Assembly (NCBI RefSeq): GCF_001891125.1
Contig: NZ_CP015247.1
Location: 1,962,851-2,026,850, forward strand
Source of the DNA: Leuconostoc suionicum
Lineage (GTDB): Bacteria > Bacillota > Bacilli > Lactobacillales > Lactobacillaceae
Reading direction: 5' to 3'
Length of the DNA stretch: 64,000 nt
In this document: piece after piece, positions 36,353-45,826 of the stretch
Numbering within the stretch: the stretch's first letter is position 1
Layout of the letters: every line of letters starts with the position of its first letter
Translations under genes and position numbers: made by a program
The notes under the pieces: model-generated
Database searches by the model: none
Seen by the model: only the letters and a program-made list of their open reading frames with translations
Told to the model about the DNA's origin: nothing

Positions 36353-36703
36353 ATGGATATATCAAAAGATCTCATTCGTGGTCATACGGACACCATTATT
36401 TTAAATATTCTCAGTCAAGGTGATTCTTATGGATACCAAGTTTCAAAATCCATTCGCCAATTATCCAATAAACAATATGAACTGAATGAGGCAACACTGT
36501 ACACTGCGTTTAGACGCTTGGAAAAGGTCGGAGACATCCGTAGTTATTGGGGTGATCAAACCCAGGGGGCTAGACGAAAATACTATACCCTTACTGATCA
36601 GGGCCAACAACATTTTAAATCAGCACAACAAGAATGGGACTTCGCCAAAGATATCATTAGCCATTTAATTAGCGGGAGGATAAAAGATTATGATGAGCGT
36701 TGA
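36353..36703 (+). CDS. PadR-family transcriptional regulator
   Basis: 116 residues: HTDTIILNILSQGDSYGYQVSKSI, NEATLYTAFRRLEKVGD (recognition helix) and a YYTLTDQG wing. It heads a three-gene unit with a HAAS-DUF4097 fusion and a PspC protein; its stop overlaps the next gene by 14 bases. A TTGACA-17-TATTAT promoter is visible at 36301-36329. It is the second PadR-HAAS-DUF4097 module in the window and probably represses its own operon. Confidence 0.87.
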   Translation: MDISKDLIRGHTDTIILNILSQGDSYGYQVSKSIRQLSNKQYELNEATLYTAFRRLEKVGDIRSYWGDQTQGARRKYYTLTDQGQQHFKSAQQEWDFAKDIISHLISGRIKDYDER

Positions 36704-38024
36704 AATGGAAATTAGAACCCGTTTGGATGTTATTTTTTCTAAATATACGCCGAACGCACAATTAACGGAATTTAAAGAAGAACTTGTAGCCGATTTATTA
36801 GAGGTTTATCAAGATTTTTCCAAAACTGATCGGTCCCATAATGAAGCTTTGGACGATGCTTTTGAGCAACTAGGTGATATTGATAGTTTGTTAAAAGACT
36901 TGAGTGAACCTAGTACAAAAGAGGAAACAAACAAAGAATCTGAGCCAAAAAGACCTTACGTGGATATTTCAAATAAAGGCGTGCACATTGGAAATTTACA
37001 CATCAACAAAAAAGGCGTAACGCTTGGTGATGATATCATCCTTGATGGCAAAAATAATAAAGTCCAATTTGGTGATTGGTTGCACGTTGACCGCAATGGC
37101 GCCCGTGTGGGCGATAAATACTATAAGTTTGAAGATAATGTTGATTCAGATAGCAATGATAATTTTGAAAATAAAGACTTCAAGGAACCTAACTGGGCTA
37201 AAGCTCACCATCAATTGACCGTGCCAACTAGTAGCAAAGATTTTGTAATTGATTACAGCGAAGCTTCGATTCACTTCTATACAAATGATAAAATCGACCT
37301 CATTACTATTGATGAGTACTTTAGTCGTGATAATAGACGTTATTTTGCCACTATCTCAGAAAATGATGATAAAATTGTAGTTAACCAGGGTGAACATCCA
37401 ATGCTCTTCCATGTCCGTGCTGCCGTGAACATAGGCATTCCACGCACGTTCAACACTGGGAAAATAGAAGTACAAAACCAAGCGGGCAGCTTATATGCAC
37501 AAGACTTAGTTACCGAGAAGTTTAATGTTCAAATTAATGCCGGCAGTTTCAAAGTCAAAAATATGGATACCAAGACTGCAGATTGGCAACTTGCATCCGG
37601 CTCAATAAAGGCAACACATATCAAGGCTGAACAAGCTAAAATATATGCTCAATTAGGTGCTGTCAATATCAACGATGCAACTATTGATTATGCTAAAGTT
37701 AACGCTGACTTTGGTTCGGTACGTATAAACAATTTTATTGGTGGCGGAGAATTCAAGATTAATTCAGGTTCACTTCGTTTAAGAGTTGACCAACTAACAA
37801 ACGATTTGAAACTAAACTCTAATTCTGGTACCATTCGCTTAACGGCTCCAGCTGATCAAGACTTCAATTTTGAACTAGCAACTAACTCAGGAGCAGTTCA
37901 TTTGGATCGCAGTGACATCCATTATAATAAAAGTTTCGATGGCTATAAAAGTGGATTTGTTGGTGCTAACCCTGAATTTACAATCGATGCACAAGCAGCT
38001 ATGGGTTCTATAAAGATATACTAG
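36690..38024 (+). CDS. HAAS-DUF4097 fusion protein
   Basis: 444 residues. The first about 70 are a HAAS domain (MEIRTRLDVIFSKYTPNAQL...EELVADLLEVY). Residues about 95-145 hold short repeats with GVHIGNLHINKKGVTLGDD. The rest is a DUF4097-type beta-solenoid with repeated SGS/SGT turns (QAGSLYA, INAGSFKV, NSGSLRL, NSGTIRL, NSGAVHL). No membrane helix is evident, unlike the separate proteins at 15128 and 16119, so this one may be cytoplasmic. GGGAGG precedes the start. Confidence 0.8.
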   Translation: MMSVEMEIRTRLDVIFSKYTPNAQLTEFKEELVADLLEVYQDFSKTDRSHNEALDDAFEQLGDIDSLLKDLSEPSTKEETNKESEPKRPYVDISNKGVHIGNLHINKKGVTLGDDIILDGKNNKVQFGDWLHVDRNGARVGDKYYKFEDNVDSDSNDNFENKDFKEPNWAKAHHQLTVPTSSKDFVIDYSEASIHFYTNDKIDLITIDEYFSRDNRRYFATISENDDKIVVNQGEHPMLFHVRAAVNIGIPRTFNTGKIEVQNQAGSLYAQDLVTEKFNVQINAGSFKVKNMDTKTADWQLASGSIKATHIKAEQAKIYAQLGAVNINDATIDYAKVNADFGSVRINNFIGGGEFKINSGSLRLRVDQLTNDLKLNSNSGTIRLTAPADQDFNFELATNSGAVHLDRSDIHYNKSFDGYKSGFVGANPEFTIDAQAAMGSIKIY

Positions 38025-38079
38025 TACCTATATTTGATTTCTAAGCTTAAATCAACAATTATTACATGGAGGAATAACA

Positions 38080-38343
38080 ATGACAAAACCTAAAAAATTA
38101 ACTCGCTCACGTGATAACCGTGTTATTGCCGGAGTCCTTGGCGGGATTGCTAACTATTTTAATTGGGATGCTACGTTAGTTCGAATCATTTTCGTGGTAT
38201 TAGGATTCCTACCCGTTCTGCCCGGAATTTTAGTTTATATCATCGCCTGGGTGTTGATTCCTGATGAACCACGTCAGACACATTATTATTCAGACGGTTC
38301 TAGAAAAGATGTCACACCTGATGACTACGATGATCGCCCTTAA
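38080..38343 (+). CDS. PspC-domain protein
   Basis: 87 residues. KKLTRSRDNRVIAGVLGGIANYF is the PspC start, followed by a hydrophobic helix (FLPVLPGILVYIIAWVLIP) and a charged tail. Proteins of this family respond to envelope stress. GGAGG lies eight bases before the ATG; it is the third gene of the PadR unit. Confidence 0.88.
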   Translation: MTKPKKLTRSRDNRVIAGVLGGIANYFNWDATLVRIIFVVLGFLPVLPGILVYIIAWVLIPDEPRQTHYYSDGSRKDVTPDDYDDRP

Positions 38344-38359
38344 TCAAAACATTAATCTC

Positions 38360-38402
38360 AAATAGACCCTGTGGACTTTTTTCATATCCACAGGGTCTAT
38401 TT
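38360..38402. terminator. Bidirectional terminator after pspC-like gene
   Basis: 16-bp perfect stem (AAATAGACCCTGTGGA with complement), 11-base loop; serves the convergent esterase gene too. Confidence 0.9.
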
Positions 38403-38425
38403 ACTCGCTTTGCAAAAACGCATTG

Positions 38426-39319
38426 TTATTTAGTATTTTCTCTGATAAATGCCAATTTTTTTGCATGAATATCATCCGTATTGAAATCACGTGGTCCATG
38501 ATGCGCATCATCAACTAGTATCACCTCAGCTCTTTTACCCACTTTCTGATAATACTTTTCAGCCAATGAAACACTCTGTAAATAAGGCACTACATCATCC
38601 TTAGTTCCAGCAAATAATAACAACGGCGGCATATTCTTTGAAAAATAAGTTGCCGGATTCGCTTGTGCAACTTTACTTGGCATCTGATCCGGCCGTTTGG
38701 TACCTAACATTATTCCTTCAAATGACTGTGCCTCACCAGTTTCGCTGAATTGTGGTTTTATATTGAGCTCAGCAAACTGTTTAGAAAAATCGTCAACTTT
38801 GTAGGGCCCATACATCCCAATCACGCAACTAATTTTTGGAAAAAACGTGTGTTCCGCTGCATCTTTGAGTCTGCCCAACAATAGATGCTCAGATATCGTT
38901 GCTGCAGTTAAAACAGCTAACTGGGCCCCACTAGATTCTCCAATCAATATAATGTTGTCCGTATCAAGGCCATACTGCTTTGAATTTTTTATCAAAAAAT
39001 TTATTACTGCACGAATCTCAGCGATTTGGACAGGGAAAGTTTGTTCACCTAGCTGATTAAGCGAATAATCTGGACTAACTACTGCAAAGCCATCACTCAA
39101 GAACCGTAAACTGGGATTCAGTTTATATGAGGATTTTTGTCCTCGAAGCATACCACCACCATAGATGTCTATAATAACTGGATAATTTTCCCCCACCTTA
39201 GGTAAATAAAGGTCAAGCTGATGACGATCTCCAACCGAATAGCTAAGATCATGAAAAACCCTAGCATTTTTTGGCATATTTGCTGGAATATATTTATATG
39301 TTTTATCTTTGAATAACAT
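38426..39319 (-). CDS. Alpha/beta-hydrolase, HSL-like esterase
   Basis: 297 residues. YGGGMLRG corresponds to the HGGG oxyanion motif (His replaced by Tyr), GESSG (nucleophile Ser) follows about residue 130, and DDAHHG near the C-terminus provides the His. Asp of GTKDDVVP completes the triad. The ATG at 39319 is chosen over a TTG 18 bases upstream. No ribosome site is visible; a perfect TATAAT ends six bases before the ATG, so the mRNA is probably leaderless. Confidence 0.82.
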   Translation of the reverse strand: MLFKDKTYKYIPANMPKNARVFHDLSYSVGDRHQLDLYLPKVGENYPVIIDIYGGGMLRGQKSSYKLNPSLRFLSDGFAVVSPDYSLNQLGEQTFPVQIAEIRAVINFLIKNSKQYGLDTDNIILIGESSGAQLAVLTAATISEHLLLGRLKDAAEHTFFPKISCVIGMYGPYKVDDFSKQFAELNIKPQFSETGEAQSFEGIMLGTKRPDQMPSKVAQANPATYFSKNMPPLLLFAGTKDDVVPYLQSVSLAEKYYQKVGKRAEVILVDDAHHGPRDFNTDDIHAKKLAFIRENTK

Positions 39320-39325
39320 ACTTTC

Positions 39326-39353
39326 ATTATAAAACAATTAACGTATCCGTCAA
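39326..39353 (-). promoter_or_regulatory. Promoter of the esterase gene (leaderless type)
   Basis: TTGACG-16-TATAAT on the minus strand; predicted transcript start coincides with the ATG at 39319. Confidence 0.6.
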
Positions 39354-39447
39354 ATTGTAATAATAATATTAAAACTGATACAGATTTTACCACTACCAGC
39401 TTATAATAAGTTAAAATGGTTTAAATATAACAATTGGAGAACGTTGT

Positions 39448-40902
39448 ATGCTTCAAAATTCTATACAACTTACAAATAATAAGCTACGTGAAATACTATT
39501 TGCTGGTCGTTTCGGTATTGAAATAGAAGAACACCGTGTACAATCAGGAAGTAAAAGCCTATCCCAGCATCCACACCCACGTGATTTAGGCAATCGGAAA
39601 TATCAACCCTACTTCCAGACTGATTTCTCTGAAAGCCAAGAAGAGCTAGTCACCGCTACTAAGCATTCTTCAAAAGATGCCTTAATGCATTTGCACGAAC
39701 TCCAGACTATTTTGGCATCTGAACTGGCTGAGGATGAAATCATTTGGCCTCTTTCGATGCCCCCACACATGTCTGCCAACGATATTGATTATTTGCTTAA
39801 TCATTTTGAACGGTCTTGGTATCAAGAATATCGGGATGTTTTAGTCGAGCGTTATGGACCTTTCAAGCATATTATGGCTGGAATTCATGTTAATTTTTCA
39901 GCAGCTGACGACTTAGTTTGGTGGTTTGGCTCTCAAAAAGAAATCAATTCCTATCCTGTTGCCAAAAATGAATTATACTTTCAAATCGCTCAGCAGATAG
40001 CTAATTATAGGTGGCTACTGACCTATCTTTTTGGTGCAAGCCCCGTTTCTGAAAATTCAATAGATAATTTACCAACCAATTTCAAACATATGCAACCGGT
40101 TCGCTCTTGGCGCGCCAGTAATTTTGGTTTTGCAAATCATAACGATATTGAATTTGACTATACTAGCTTTGAAACGTATATGCAACAACTCCAACATTAT
40201 GTTGATACTGGCCAGTTCTATGATAAAAGTGAGTTTTATGGTCCCGTACGCTTAAAGGCTCCAGGAAGTTTGAATAATATGGCACAACGTGGCGCCTCAT
40301 ACTTAGAGTTTAGGATGTTTGATACCAATCCTTTCACACTAGATGGTATTTCACAAGATGCGTTAAGCTTCCTCCATTTGCTAATCATCGATGCCATCAT
40401 TAATCCACAGCAATGGTCAGAGGACGAGCTAAAAAGTGCGCAGTCCCTAAACCATACGGTAGCTTTACAACATCCAAATGATCCCCTCGTCCCATCACTC
40501 GCCACTTCTGCTAAACAATTGATTCAACGCTTGGAGGATATTATTAAGCTATCCCCCGCTGAACTACAGGAAGATTTTTTTAGCGCTCTCACATTCGCTA
40601 AGAATACCCTTGCTGATCCAACAAAAACTATTGGGTCCCAGTTATCAAATTTTATTAGTGATGATTCTCTGGAATCATTTGCTTTGAAACGCGGACAACA
40701 GATTTTGTCAGAACGAAAATCCAGCAGTAATAACTTTGTTTTTGCCCCTAATCACTTAAAACAAACTTACATCCAAGCGCATAAATTAGGATTTAAAACA
40801 TTATTGCGCAAGGATAATTATTTACAAATAAGCCAAAACGACCACGTCTGGACGTTCACAAAAAATACAGACTTAACTAAATATGTCAAAACAAAAAAGT
40901 AA
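39448..40902 (+). CDS. gshA: Glutamate-cysteine ligase, GshA/GshF N-terminal type
   Basis: 484 residues. FGIEIEEHRV, TDFSESQEELVT, IIWPLSMPP and GIHVNFS match the lactic-acid-bacterial gamma-glutamylcysteine synthetase domain. The ATP-grasp (glutathione synthetase) half of bifunctional GshAB is absent, so the product would be gamma-glutamylcysteine unless a separate GshB exists. GGAGAACG precedes the ATG. A monocistronic gene ended by its own terminator. Confidence 0.85.
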   Translation: MLQNSIQLTNNKLREILFAGRFGIEIEEHRVQSGSKSLSQHPHPRDLGNRKYQPYFQTDFSESQEELVTATKHSSKDALMHLHELQTILASELAEDEIIWPLSMPPHMSANDIDYLLNHFERSWYQEYRDVLVERYGPFKHIMAGIHVNFSAADDLVWWFGSQKEINSYPVAKNELYFQIAQQIANYRWLLTYLFGASPVSENSIDNLPTNFKHMQPVRSWRASNFGFANHNDIEFDYTSFETYMQQLQHYVDTGQFYDKSEFYGPVRLKAPGSLNNMAQRGASYLEFRMFDTNPFTLDGISQDALSFLHLLIIDAIINPQQWSEDELKSAQSLNHTVALQHPNDPLVPSLATSAKQLIQRLEDIIKLSPAELQEDFFSALTFAKNTLADPTKTIGSQLSNFISDDSLESFALKRGQQILSERKSSSNNFVFAPNHLKQTYIQAHKLGFKTLLRKDNYLQISQNDHVWTFTKNTDLTKYVKTKK

Positions 40903-40929
40903 TGATACGGACTGTATCATTACTTTTTT
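40893..40929. terminator. Terminator between gshA and the ABC exporter operon
   Basis: AAAAAAGTAATGATAC stem with complement, 5-base loop, T-runs on both strands. It starts in the last codons of gshA. Confidence 0.88.
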
Positions 40930-40937
40930 AGTAGTTG

Positions 40938-42119
40938 TTATCTTAAAATATCAATCAAGTTTTTGTTACTTGCTGTTTTTGCTGGTAAAATACCAAACAC
41001 TAGACCAACAACTGTTGATGTTCCGAAAGCCAATAGAAATGTTGATAGTGAAACACTAGCTTTAAATGGTAGAAAAGCAGAAATTCCCATTGCTATCCCT
41101 AACCCTGCAAGGTAGCCAATCATGCCACCACTAAGTGTTAACATAACTGCTTCAATCAAAAACTGCCATAAAATTTGTTTCTGAGATGCCCCCACAGCCA
41201 TCCGAATACCAATTTCTTGAGTCCGCTCACTAACTGCAATATACATCATGTTCATGACCCCAATACCGGCAATAAATAATGAAATACTGGCGACAGCAAC
41301 AATAAAGTAAGTAATACCCTTAATGACTGCTGTTATACCTTTAAGCATGGCTGCTGTATCAAAAAACTCATAGGATCCGGAAGCATGTTGTGAACCAATT
41401 TTATTGAGTTGATCTTTAATATCAGTTGTTGCTTTAGATATATTTGTACCAGACACAAATGTTAGTTTTAAGGTATTCGCATTAACCGTTGCGTTACTGT
41501 TCTCAAACACGTGTCGTGGCACAACGACGTCGTAATTGTAAAATTCACCCTTTACCGCATTATTATTAATAATGCCAACAATTGTATACATTGTGCCATT
41601 GATTTCAATTCCTGAATTCAACGCATTTCGATTTGTTCGATAACCTTTCTTGGCAATTGATTGACTAACCAATGCAACTGGGTTATCCATTGAGATATCT
41701 GTTGCTTTAATGCCATGCCCAGTAATGATCTCACTGTCATTTGCTGTTGTTGCTAAATATACTGATGCTGTTATACTCTTACCATTAATGGTCCCCTCAC
41801 TGGATAAGATACCATGATCATCAGACTGTACCGTAACTTTGCTGACTTTAGCATTAGCGCGAATACGCGCTAAATCATCATTGTTAAATCCGGAAATTTT
41901 AGCATCATTACTTGGCGAAAATGTAATCTCCGTCGACTGTTGTCCACTGCTGTCGGCCTGCAAATTTTTCAGCATTTCAATCCGTGCCCCATCACCAAGA
42001 GATAGGATGGTAATCACCGAAGCAATACCAATAATAATGCCAATCATAGTTAAAATACTGCGACGTTTATTCGAAATTAACGACCTGAATGAACTGACAA
42101 TTAACTCACGAACCTGCAT
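40938..42119 (-). CDS. MacB-like ABC transporter permease
   Basis: 393 residues: one N-terminal helix, a large extracellular domain, and three C-terminal helices (FtsX fold, with GIGVMNMMYIAVSERTQEIGIRMAVGAS). Such permeases export antimicrobial peptides, lipids or macrolides together with an ATPase and an adaptor. The ATG at 42119 has GGAGG six bases upstream; the longer frame is rejected. Overlaps the ATPase gene by 14 bases. Confidence 0.88.
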   Translation of the reverse strand: MQVRELIVSSFRSLISNKRRSILTMIGIIIGIASVITILSLGDGARIEMLKNLQADSSGQQSTEITFSPSNDAKISGFNNDDLARIRANAKVSKVTVQSDDHGILSSEGTINGKSITASVYLATTANDSEIITGHGIKATDISMDNPVALVSQSIAKKGYRTNRNALNSGIEINGTMYTIVGIINNNAVKGEFYNYDVVVPRHVFENSNATVNANTLKLTFVSGTNISKATTDIKDQLNKIGSQHASGSYEFFDTAAMLKGITAVIKGITYFIVAVASISLFIAGIGVMNMMYIAVSERTQEIGIRMAVGASQKQILWQFLIEAVMLTLSGGMIGYLAGLGIAMGISAFLPFKASVSLSTFLLAFGTSTVVGLVFGILPAKTASNKNLIDILR

Positions 42120-42795
42120 GCTGCACCTCCACGTCACTTTGTAAACGACCGTCTAAAATCCTAATTAAACGATTTGTTTGGCGTGCAACGTTTTCATCGT
42201 GTGTCACCATAATGATTGTTGTTCCATTACGATTTAGCTCTTCAAAAAGTGCCAATATTTCTCGAGATGTCGCTGAATCCAATGCCCCCGTGGGTTCATC
42301 TGCCACTAGAAAGTTAGGACGTGTGACAATTGCACGAGCAATTGCAACACGTTGCTGTTGTCCACCCGATAAATTTTTAGGTAGTTTATCATAACTGTCA
42401 GGTAATCCGACTTGCTCCAACACATCATTTACACGAGCAATAATATCACGTCGCTTCAAACCGGCATATAATAATGGCAACCCAACATTTTCGCCTACAC
42501 TTTGGTTCCTAATTAGTTTGAAATTTTGAAAAACAAAACCAACTGATTGATTACGTAATCGAGCATGATCGCGTCTATTCAACTCATTAACTACAGTGCC
42601 GTTAAAATTATATTGTCCATCAAAATTATTGTCTAAAAAACCAATAATGTTAATCAATGTTGATTTCCCTGAACCGGACGGTCCCATAATCGCAACGAAT
42701 TCACCAGCATTAATATTTAACGAAATTTCATGTAAAGCTTTATAATTCTCGTTTCCCTGTCGATAACTTTTGCTGACTGAAACTAAGTTAATCAT
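42106..42795 (-). CDS. MacB/LolD-type ABC transporter ATPase
   Basis: 229 residues. Walker A GPSGSGKSTL, signature LSGGQQQRVAIARA, Walker B NFLVADEPTGALD and H-loop MVTHD are intact. It pairs with the downstream permease. The ATG at 42795 follows GGAGAGG; it overlaps the end of the adaptor gene by eight bases. Confidence 0.93.
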   Translation of the reverse strand: MINLVSVSKSYRQGNENYKALHEISLNINAGEFVAIMGPSGSGKSTLINIIGFLDNNFDGQYNFNGTVVNELNRRDHARLRNQSVGFVFQNFKLIRNQSVGENVGLPLLYAGLKRRDIIARVNDVLEQVGLPDSYDKLPKNLSGGQQQRVAIARAIVTRPNFLVADEPTGALDSATSREILALFEELNRNGTTIIMVTHDENVARQTNRLIRILDGRLQSDVEVQHAGS

Positions 42796-43828
42796 CAACA
42801 ACCTCTCCATTTGTCAACTTTGCATCCGGATTAGTAACCAATTCTTCCCCTTTACTAATACCAGAGTTAACAATGTACGTATCTCCATTTTGCGTTAAGT
42901 CAGCTTGAGCTCGACTAGCCTTACCATCAATAACTTTGTAGACACTGCCTTTATATACCGCTGATTTTGGAATTTTTAACTCTGACTGCGGCACCTTCAC
43001 CTTAACGCTTTGTCCGTACAAAAAGTCGTTATTAACACTGGCAGAGAAAGGATAATACGTTGTTCCTTTGCCCTGACTAGATGGAATTTGTTCAATTTTT
43101 GTAATCTTAGTACTTTGTTTTGGCGAGCCATCAATACCGCTCACTGTGACATTGTCTCCAGCGTGTACCTTGCTGTAATCATATTCTGACACATTAGCTT
43201 GCAAAACTTTTTGACTTGAATTCATTGTGATGGCTGGTATACCATCTTTTGTATCGTTACTTACTGAAACAACCCCGTCAAAAGGTGCTTTCAAAGATAC
43301 AGTTAATTTACCTTGTAATTCTGCTAGCTTATTTTGGGCATCTTGCAAATCACCATTTGCATCAGTTAGTGCTTGTTGCGCTTGTGTAACAGTGTCCTTT
43401 AGCGACATTTTAGTATCCGCATCTGCTTGATTGTAACTTTGTTGTGCATTTTTTAGTGTAGCTGATGCGCTGCTAACTGCGCGATTGGCTTTATTTACAA
43501 CATCCTGTTGCGAACTAATAGAATCTTGCACATCTGTAGCAGTTACGGTAAGTAAAATATCACCATTTTTAACAGACTGCCCATCTTTCACATTAATCTG
43601 TTGCAATTTCCCAGTTGGTGAGTTTAAAGATTGTGTTTTTTCAGCAACCACTTTTCCTGACATTGTAAGTGGTAAGGCACTAGTTACTTTATACACTTGA
43701 TACTTGTTTTTAGCCGTTGTTGCCGGCTTTACCAGTTTATGGTAAGCTTCCACACCAGTGGCAGTTAAAATACCAAGTGCAGCAACACTTCCAACAACAG
43801 TTACTATGATTTTTGTTTTGCGTTTCAT
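42788..43828 (-). CDS. HlyD/MacA-like efflux adaptor protein
   Basis: 346 residues: N-terminal membrane anchor (TKIIVTVVGSVAALGILTATG), lipoyl-like halves (INVKDGQSVKNGDIL and LKAPFDGVVSV), a coiled coil of about 80 residues between them (rich in Ala, Asp, Gln), and a beta-barrel. Adaptors of this type in Gram-positive bacteria link a MacB-like permease to its cargo. GGGGAAG precedes the ATG. First gene of the adaptor-ATPase-permease operon, or second if the upstream membrane protein belongs to it. Confidence 0.88.
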   Translation of the reverse strand: MKRKTKIIVTVVGSVAALGILTATGVEAYHKLVKPATTAKNKYQVYKVTSALPLTMSGKVVAEKTQSLNSPTGKLQQINVKDGQSVKNGDILLTVTATDVQDSISSQQDVVNKANRAVSSASATLKNAQQSYNQADADTKMSLKDTVTQAQQALTDANGDLQDAQNKLAELQGKLTVSLKAPFDGVVSVSNDTKDGIPAITMNSSQKVLQANVSEYDYSKVHAGDNVTVSGIDGSPKQSTKITKIEQIPSSQGKGTTYYPFSASVNNDFLYGQSVKVKVPQSELKIPKSAVYKGSVYKVIDGKASRAQADLTQNGDTYIVNSGISKGEELVTNPDAKLTNGEVVDD

Positions 43829-43890
43829 ATACTTCCCCTACATAACATGTTAATGATTATTCAAAACTCTTTATCGTTAACTACAAAAAG

Positions 43891-44379
43891 TTAAAACGCA
43901 AAGGCCATCCCAGCTCCCAAAACTACTGAAATCACAATAAAAATAATCTGTGTACGTTTTGTAATCGTACCATCCTGACGCAAAATTAATGTATATAAGA
44001 ATGCCGCAACAAGATCACCAATAATGCTTGCTGCTTTATTATCATTCTTGTATAGATTCAAAACTGTTATTAGAAACAGATTAATGATTCCAACAGGTAG
44101 CATGCTTACTACTGTGGCATACCAAGAATTCATGAATGATACGGATTGCTTTGCCTCTTGTCCAAGTTGCGAAAGAAAAATAAATAATTTGCTAAATAAC
44201 GCACTAAATATAACGGATGCTGTTGCTCCAACAACTATCCCAATCATTACAGGCAAAGTTGGCGTATTAAACTCAGATCCACTTACGTCTTTTATAGCGA
44301 TCAAACTACCAACCATCGTTATTCCGATTAGAACCAAAGTACCAACGATTGTTAACACAATCTTAACTGTTTTTGTCAT
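43891..44379 (-). CDS. Hypothetical four-helix membrane protein
   Basis: 162 residues with four hydrophobic segments (about residues 8-30, 42-68, 90-112, 140-160). I do not recognise the family. GGGAGAAAT precedes the ATG. It is 62 bp upstream of the adaptor gene in the same direction, so it is probably part of the exporter operon, for example as an immunity or accessory component. Confidence 0.65.
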   Translation of the reverse strand: MTKTVKIVLTIVGTLVLIGITMVGSLIAIKDVSGSEFNTPTLPVMIGIVVGATASVIFSALFSKLFIFLSQLGQEAKQSVSFMNSWYATVVSMLPVGIINLFLITVLNLYKNDNKAASIIGDLVAAFLYTLILRQDGTITKRTQIIFIVISVVLGAGMAFAF

Positions 44380-44470
44380 ATTTCTCCCTGTTGATTACCA
44401 AGACTACAAGATTCATCATGCTTGCACCCTAACAATAGTTCAAACTGTAACAACCTGCGAAGTAAAATAG

Positions 44471-44719
44471 ATGAGTTTTGAAAATATCCCCACAGACTTT
44501 CAAAAAATCATCTATTTTTTAAACACAAGTATAAGTGAACTATCAGATAATCTCTCTTCTCCTTTGTTTGTATCGGGCCTATACTATTTAGCCGATAGTT
44601 ATTATTATATCAAAGTCGACAGGCCCAAAATTCATCAAAAATTACGTCATATCGTATTTTTTGCGATAAATATTTTATTGACTTTTATAGTAAAATCTGA
44701 TAATAATTGTTTTAATTAA
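44471..44719 (+). CDS. Doubtful small ORF in the divergent exporter/regulator region
   Basis: 82 codons between the membrane protein gene and the XRE-TetR gene. The composition is protein-like (hydrophobic segment near the end), but there is no ribosome site and no known domain. Otherwise the 420-bp gap holds only AT-rich promoter DNA. Confidence 0.25.
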   Translation: MSFENIPTDFQKIIYFLNTSISELSDNLSSPLFVSGLYYLADSYYYIKVDRPKIHQKLRHIVFFAINILLTFIVKSDNNCFN

Positions 44720-44799
44720 ACAAACCAAAAATAGATGGGATTTTTCGCCTATATTTTTCGGACTTTATTATTGATTTATAAAAAAACAGTGGTATTTTC

Positions 44800-45567
44800 A
44801 TGTATGAAACTAATAAAATAATTAAAAAGATTAGAAACGATAACAAACTCACGCAAACAGAGTTTGCTGCTTTTTTGTCTGTATCTCACCAAACTGTTTC
44901 AAGTTGGGAACGTGCGAGAACCCGCCCCACACTTGTTATGTTGAAAAAAATTTCACAATCATTTAATATACCACTTTCAAAATTATTACCCGTCGATAAG
45001 GTCCCAAAGAAAAGTAAACGAGATCTGGATAAAGAAAAGTTGGCACATGCATTCTTGTGCTTATTATCTCGCTCTGATATGCGAAATGTTACTATGCAAG
45101 ATATTATTCTTGAATCCGGTCTGAACCCACACTATGTCTCATCGCTTTTTTCAACACCTTTGGATATATTAACTTTTATTGCGATAAAAATTGAACAAGA
45201 AATATCAATTGCGCTGAAACACACAACAGCAACTGACCCTTTTATCATACTCGCTGACGTTATATTGCCTGTGTTATACCAGCATTGTCATGTTTTAAAA
45301 ATACTCTATTCGAAAAATTATGCAAATGGCGAATGGATGCATTTTTTAGAGCAGAAATACATTAAATGGGTGACTCCATTTTTTAATAATTATTGTATTG
45401 AAAACGCCCCAGTTAGTCGATTATTTGCTATTGAACTCAGCGTAAAAATGACACTCTCAATTATTTCCACTTGGTTAACTCAACCTATCCCCGAATCACC
45501 AGAAACTTTTAGAGTTCATTTCTTACAATTAACCAAGATGTCTATCACTGACATAGCTGCCTTATAA
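44800..45567 (+). CDS. XRE-TetR two-HTH fusion regulator
   Basis: 255 residues with two DNA-binding domains. Residues about 5-62 are an XRE helix-turn-helix (NKLTQTEFAAFLSVSHQTVSSWERARTRP). After a basic linker, residues about 75-125 look like a TetR N-domain (EKLAHAFLCLL, VTMQDIILESGLNPHYVSSLF, then TPLDILTFIA), followed by a helical ligand-binding-like region. It is divergent from the MacAB-like exporter operon and likely controls it. No strong ribosome site is visible. Confidence 0.75.
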   Translation: MYETNKIIKKIRNDNKLTQTEFAAFLSVSHQTVSSWERARTRPTLVMLKKISQSFNIPLSKLLPVDKVPKKSKRDLDKEKLAHAFLCLLSRSDMRNVTMQDIILESGLNPHYVSSLFSTPLDILTFIAIKIEQEISIALKHTTATDPFIILADVILPVLYQHCHVLKILYSKNYANGEWMHFLEQKYIKWVTPFFNNYCIENAPVSRLFAIELSVKMTLSIISTWLTQPIPESPETFRVHFLQLTKMSITDIAAL

Positions 45568-45576
45568 TTTTTAAAT

Positions 45577-45611
45577 AAAAAACACCGTATTAGTAAAATA
45601 CGGTGTTTTTT
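45577..45611. terminator. Terminator after the XRE-TetR gene
   Basis: AAAAAACACCGTATT stem with its complement, 5-base loop, T-run. Confidence 0.9.
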
Positions 45612-45790
45612 ATTCAATAATTATGCACGCCGTATAATTATTGGTCTTGATTAAATTTTATATTGTGATTTTATTAACTTTTGTATAAACGGAGTTATCT
45701 CTATAACTATGAATAAAAATACAAATATCATGTATTATATCTGTTTTCATCGCTAATAATGACAAATAAATTATAAAAATAAGAATAGTA

Positions 45791-45819
45791 TTGCTTTTTT
45801 ATTTTATTTATTCTATACT
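45791..45819 (+). promoter_or_regulatory. Promoter of the isoleucine leader
   Basis: TTGCTT-17-TATACT. The predicted transcript start falls at the ATG of the leader peptide, seven bases behind the -10 box. Confidence 0.65.
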
Positions 45820-45826
45820 TAGAAAC

